A stretch of DNA of 64,000 nucleotides, taken from Chitinophaga sedimenti (lineage in GTDB: Bacteria; Bacteroidota; Bacteroidia; Chitinophagales; Chitinophagaceae). Every line of letters begins with the position of its first letter. The stretch's first letter is position 1. The position numbers were made by a program, and so were the translations under genes. This document shows, in pieces, positions 60,177 through 64,000 of the stretch. The stretch is taken from positions 1-64,000 of the forward strand of contig NZ_JAKUKA010000001.1 in assembly GCF_023156195.1 (NCBI RefSeq), given 5' to 3'. The notes under the pieces are model-generated. The model was given only the letters and a program-made list of their open reading frames with translations, was not told the DNA's origin and ran no database searches.

Positions 60177-61045
60177 TTACGAAATAGTTTCTTTAAACAA
60201 TTGGAGGGTGCGGCCCCAGGCTTTTTCCGCCGCTTCCTTGTTGTAACGAGGCCCTGCCGTATCGTTGTGGAACGCGTGTTGCGCACCTTCGTAAACGAAC
60301 AATTCATATTTAATGCCGGCGGCTTTCAATGCTTCTTCGTAAGCAGGGATACCTGCATTTACGCGCTCATCTTTTTCACCATAATGCAATTGCAGCCGTG
60401 CTTTGATTTTGGGCACATCCGCCGCTGCGGGCTGCATGCCATAAAAGGCAGAAGCGGCATCCAGTGTGGGATCGTTTACTGCCAGCTGGTTGGTGAGGCG
60501 CCGCCCCAGCAAAAGCCTACCGCGGCGGTTTTTCCGTTGCTTTCCGGCAGACTTTTCAGATAATCGAAGCCTTTAAGGAAGTTATTGAGATTTTGTTCGG
60601 TGTCCAGTTTACCGAACAGGCCGCGGGCCTCGTCTTCGTTGGCCGGCGTGCCACCGAGAGGCGACAGTGCATCGGGCGCCAGGGCAATATAACCAGCGGC
60701 GGCCACACGACGCACCACATCGCGGATATGCGGATTGAGGCCCCGGTTTTCGTGGATCACGATCACGGCGCCGCGCTTTTCGCCCGCTTTGATGTTATCG
60801 GGCTTTACGAGGTAACCTTTCATGGTCACATTATCGCCTGGGTACGTAATATCTTCGGCGCTGATACCGGTGTGGTGCTCCGGTATCGTAGCGGCATTCG
60901 CATAATTGGCCTCCAGCAGCGGAAGGACCGTCATCGCTGCCGCCACACTGCCGGTCAGCTTTGCCAGGCGGCGCAGAAACTCGTCGCGTTTCAGCGGCGC
61001 ATGGGTATATTCATCAAAAAGATTGATAATTTTTTGGTCTAGCAT
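60177..61045 (-). CDS. dienelactone hydrolase family protein
   Basis: About 289 residues; an N-terminal helical and Ala-rich segment (LAKLTGSVAAAMTVLPLL) precedes the alpha/beta hydrolase. The nucleophile is a cysteine in VGFCWGG, with the Asp in HYGEKDERV and the His in GAQHAFHND: the Cys-Asp-His triad of dienelactone hydrolases. One C is missing near 60500. A weak hairpin at 60144-60173 may terminate it. The gap 59811-60176 otherwise holds nothing I can identify. Confidence 0.87.
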
Positions 61046-61153
61046 GATGCGGAATTTAGCAGAACAGAAAGATAAGGAATTTTTAAAGATGACGGAACGC
61101 TAAGAAAAACCGCGCTTTTTCAATATTTTGTCGGTCCAAAATGAATGTGAACA

Positions 61154-62181
61154 TTGAACAAACCTATCGTAGTAATAAAGTTTGGGACCGCCTCCATCAC
61201 CAAATCGAACGGTGAACTGGACGAGGCTGTGATCGCCGAAGTAGCGCGCCAGGTGGCTGCCATCCATGCGCAGTACAACGTGGTGCTTGTATCTTCCGGC
61301 GCCGTGGCCGCGGGCAAGCGGTTCATTAAAGATTACGGGGCCACCATCAGCGAGCGTAAAGCCGCGGCTTCCATCGGCAACCCCATTTTGCTGAACAAAT
61401 ATTCCAAATACTTTGAGCCGTACGGCATTTCTATTGCACAAAGTCTTTGCGAACGGCAACATTTTTCTAACCGCGACCAGTTTTTACAGCTGCATAAAAC
61501 GTATGAAGAGCTGTGGAACAGCGGCATCATCCCCATCGCCAACGAAAACGATGTGGTGAGCAGCCTGGAGCTCAAGTTTTCCGACAACGACGAGCTGGCA
61601 ACGCTCATCGCGGTTGGTTTCGGCGCTTCCTTACTTTTGTTCAGTACGTCAGTAGCCGGGGTGTTGGATAAGGAGGGAAAGATCGTTCCGCAGATCGACG
61701 TGATCGATAAAAATGCGCTGGCCCTGGCCGATAAGAAAAATCATCGCTCGGATTGGGCGGCATGGTGTCTAAACTCACGTTTGCGCGCCTGGCGACTAAT
61801 ATGGGCATTAAGGTGGTGATCTTCGGCATCGGCACCCCGGATGGCATTTTAAAGGCCGTAGAGGGCACCACAGGTACGTTGTGCCTGCCGCAGCAGAATA
61901 ATATGTCTGCCCGCCGCAAGTGGCTTGCCAGCGGCAGCCTGGTGACCGGCAGGGTGCAGGTAGACGGCGGTGCGCAGCAGGCGCTGGAAAAGCGGCATAG
62001 TCTGCTGGCAGTGGGGGTAAAAGCCGTGTTAGAGAAATTTGAATGCGGGGAAGTGATCGAAATTGTTAACGAAGAAAATACTGTAATTGCCGTAGGCCGA
62101 GCCAAAGTGGCGTCGGATGCGGTGGACAGCAAGGCCCAGAACCTGGAAATTGCACATGCGGACGATATTGTACTATTGTAA
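61154..62181 (+). CDS. proB: glutamate 5-kinase with PUA domain
   Basis: About 342 residues from a TTG start (NKPIVVIKFGTASITKSNGE). First step of proline synthesis. VVLVSSGAVAAGKRF, IPIANENDVVSS and FSDNDELATLIA are kinase motifs; the C-terminal 80 residues (MSARRKWLASGSLVTGRVQVD, first part) are a PUA domain. Break near 61735 (A-run). proA starts 1 bp after the stop. Confidence 0.93.
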
Positions 62182-62182
62182 T

Positions 62183-63420
62183 ATGTCTATACAACTTTTA
62201 CTCGAACAGGCGCAGGCCGCCACAGGCTCGGTGAGAGCGCTTGCGGATGGTAAGCGGCAGGAACTGCTGCGCCACCTGGCGGACAGGATCGTGGCGCATA
62301 CCGACGCGATCATCGTGGAAAACAAAAAGACCTGGACCGCATGCCGGATACCGACCCCAAAAAGGACCGGTTGCTGCTGGATGCGGGCCGTATTGCCGCA
62401 CTGGCGGCTAGTTTGAATGAAGTGGCCACGTTGCCGGACCCTGCGAACAAGGTGTTGCTGGAGCGCTACCTCGACAATGGACTGTTTATCCAAAGAAATC
62501 TGTGCCTTTGGGCGTGGTGGGCGTTATTTACGAATCGCGCCCGAACGTGACGGTAGACGTGGCTTCGTTGTGCATCCGTTCGGGAAACGTATGCGTGCTG
62601 CGGGGCGGCTCGGATGCGTTTGATACGAATACGATCCTGGTGTCACTGATACAGGAGAGCCTGAAAGCGTTCGGCGTAGATGTGAACGCAGTGCAGTTGT
62701 TGCCGCCGGACCGAAGCCTGGTCGCCGATTTGCTGGGGGCGGAAAAGTACGTAGATATTATTATCCCACGCGGCTCGCAGCAGCTGATCGAATATGTACG
62801 CGAAAACTCGCGGGTGCCGGTGATCGAAACCGGGGCCGGCGTTTGCCATACTTACGTGGAAAAAACGGCCGATCTGGATAAAGCCGCGGCTATTGTGACC
62901 AATGCGAAAGTGTCGAGGCCGTCGGTGTGTAATGCGTTGGATACGGTGCTGGTAGACGGTGAGGTGGCGGCAGACTTTTTACCCAGGTTGGCAACAGCTG
63001 GCGGTGTATAACGTGGAGATTTATGCGGACGAGCAGGCCTACGCCATTTTGCAGGCGGCAGGGTATAAAAAATTGTTTAAAGCTACCCCGAAGATTTCGG
63101 CCGTGAGTTCTGGACTTTAAATGTTCGGTAAAGGTGTTGCATGGGCTCGACGAAGCGCTGGCGCATATCCGCCAATATTCCAGCAAACATTCGGAAGCTA
63201 TTGTCAGCGAGGACGCGGCTTTAAGCGAACGTTTTTAAACGAAACAGATGCGGCGGCAGTTTACGTAAATGCCTCTACGCGGTTTACGGATGGTGGCGTG
63301 TTTGGGCTGGGAGCGGAGATAGGCATCTCTACCCAAAAGCTACATGCGCGTGGTCCTTTTGCGCTGGAAAAGCTGGTGACCGAAAAATGGTTTGTGCGGG
63401 GCGGCGGCCAGGTGCGTTAG
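62183..63420 (+). CDS. proA: gamma-glutamyl phosphate reductase
   Basis: About 415 residues. Reduces glutamyl-5-phosphate with [35 protein letters not shown], the catalytic cysteine in [15 protein letters not shown] and [20 protein letters not shown] are present. Five or so breaks (near 62325, 62498, 62995, 63115 and 63230), mostly homopolymers, leave all blocks in order; this gene is the most error-dense in the window. Confidence 0.92.
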
Positions 63421-63423
63421 TGT

Positions 63424-63453
63424 GGCTGAAGTGTGCGACGCAACGGCGGATGA
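63424..63453 (+). repeat. dispersed repeat copy 6
   Basis: GGCTGAAGTGTGCGACGCAA followed by CGGCGGATGA, starting 3 bp after the proA stop. Confidence 0.85.
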
Positions 63454-63487
63454 AGCGAAAATAAAAAGCTGACTACATAAAAGAAAA

Positions 63488-63514
63488 AGCCCCGGCACTT
63501 GTCCGGGGCTTTAA
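63488..63514. terminator. bidirectional terminator
   Basis: A perfect 10-bp stem (AAAGCCCCGG / CCGGGGCTTT). Confidence 0.85.
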
Positions 63515-63538
63515 TACGATATACTATTACAGAAAACT

Positions 63539-63736
63539 ATTTATACTTAGGATTGTATAAAGTACTTTCAGGGATGTTAACTTTAGGTTTACCTTTATAA
63601 CGGTGCTGGAACAGGCCATAGCAGCCACCGAGAGACATTGCAACGATGCAACCGATCATTACATAAAAAAGAAGCGGGATGATGTTACCCAGTTGGTCGT
63701 GATATCCTTGCTGTTTTCTACTGTATTATGCTCCAT
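63539..63736 (-). CDS. small single-span membrane protein, about 66 residues
   Basis: After restoring one base at 63688-63692 (CCAGG read as CCAG) the protein reads MEHNTVENSKDITTNLGNII, then a membrane helix (LLFYVMIGCIVAMSLGGCYG) and a basic tail ending NIPESTLYNPKYK. A -7 box TAAGTTTG (minus, 63763-63756) precedes it. No family is recognised. Confidence 0.6.
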
Positions 63737-63783
63737 ATAATTATTTTTCGCGTTGCAAACTTACAAAGGAAAATTGCAAATCC

Positions 63784-64000
63784 CTACTTTTTTTTACCCG
63801 CCAGGTCGGAAAATTTCTTGCGACCGAGGAAATAATACCGCCAGATCATGATTCCGTGAAACACCCCGTTGAGGCTCAGCAGCCTGGGTTTGGGGAGCCT
63901 ATCGTCTGCATACCCCGGCCATACATTACGTCGCCAGGCCCTGTAGTGGCGGTAGGCGCGGAAGATGGCCCTGGCATCCGTCGGGTTGGCCGAAAACAGG
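63784..64000 (-). CDS. C-terminal end of a protein running off the window, probably a glycosyltransferase
   Basis: The last 71 codons show a basic, tryptophan- and tyrosine-rich tail (RAYRHYRAWRRNVWPGY, then GVFHGIMIWRYYFLGRKKF). Such tails are common at the end of membrane-associated glycosyltransferases, but the catalytic part is outside the window, so the assignment is weak. Confidence 0.4.
   Translation of the reverse strand, partial: LFSANPTDARAIFRAYRHYRAWRRNVWPGYADDRLPKPRLLSLNGVFHGIMIWRYYFLGRKKFSDLAGKKK

Noticed and set aside
1..64000. tRNA or rRNA genes
   Set aside because: I saw no cloverleaf with conserved T-loop sequence and no rRNA-like stretch in any intergenic gap; a covariance-model scan would settle it.

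Overview
The window is chromosomal DNA of a Bacteroidota, most likely Chitinophagaceae. The evidence is TAnnTTTG-type -7 boxes in front of many genes, about 50% GC, RHS/YD-repeat proteins of the Bacteroidota type, TlpA/DUF4369, DUF4142 and DUF4136 proteins, and glutamyl-tRNA (C5) haem synthesis. The family-level placement is inference.

Layout. 1-8.9 kb: an RHS polymorphic-toxin locus laid out as a tandem duplication. Each unit has the RHS core, a unique C-terminal tip, a putative membrane immunity gene and the 3' end of gcvP; only the second unit keeps a whole gcvP. 8.9-11.5 kb: short intergenic repeats, an unknown gene, and an IS110-family element inserted inside a dispersed repeat, whose non-coding left end can be read as a bridge RNA. 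11.5-24.4 kb: YkgJ-like protein, MFS exporter, Prc-like protease, OxyR, glycosyltransferase, methyltransferase and several unknown envelope proteins. 24.4-33.2 kb: histidine kinase remnant, then a seven-gene haem operon hemACDEFBL with hemH divergent, so glutamyl-tRNA to haem is covered except for a protoporphyrinogen oxidase. 33.2-36.5 kb: proton-translocating transhydrogenase. 36.5-50 kb: housekeeping and envelope genes (RNA methyltransferase, LysM/RlpA, fmt, NamZ-like muramidase, FKBP, pepT, ExbB/D, TlpA, prmC, ribD, YigZ, hydroxyacyl-CoA dehydrogenase). 50-63.5 kb: Mrp, PaiB-like, a sugar-isomerase/oxidoreductase pair, pyrF, gcdH, apbE, envelope proteins, dienelactone hydrolase, proBA.

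About 40 single- or double-base indels break reading frames, many in genes that should be essential (hemL, fmt, prmC, ribosome- and proline-related genes). They are best read as consensus errors, so frameshifted genes are annotated as single genes spanning the break. About 18 of the indels fall in a CCNGG context, which points to a modified-base or basecalling artefact.

The strongest discovery candidates are: (1) the IS110 bridge RNA, in which all four target and donor guide segments can be matched to the element's own insertion site and ends; (2) the dispersed repeat that the element targets; (3) intergenic arrays with a strict 11-bp period; (4) the RHS tip/immunity cassette duplication bounded by RHS core on one side and the gcvP 3' end on the other.
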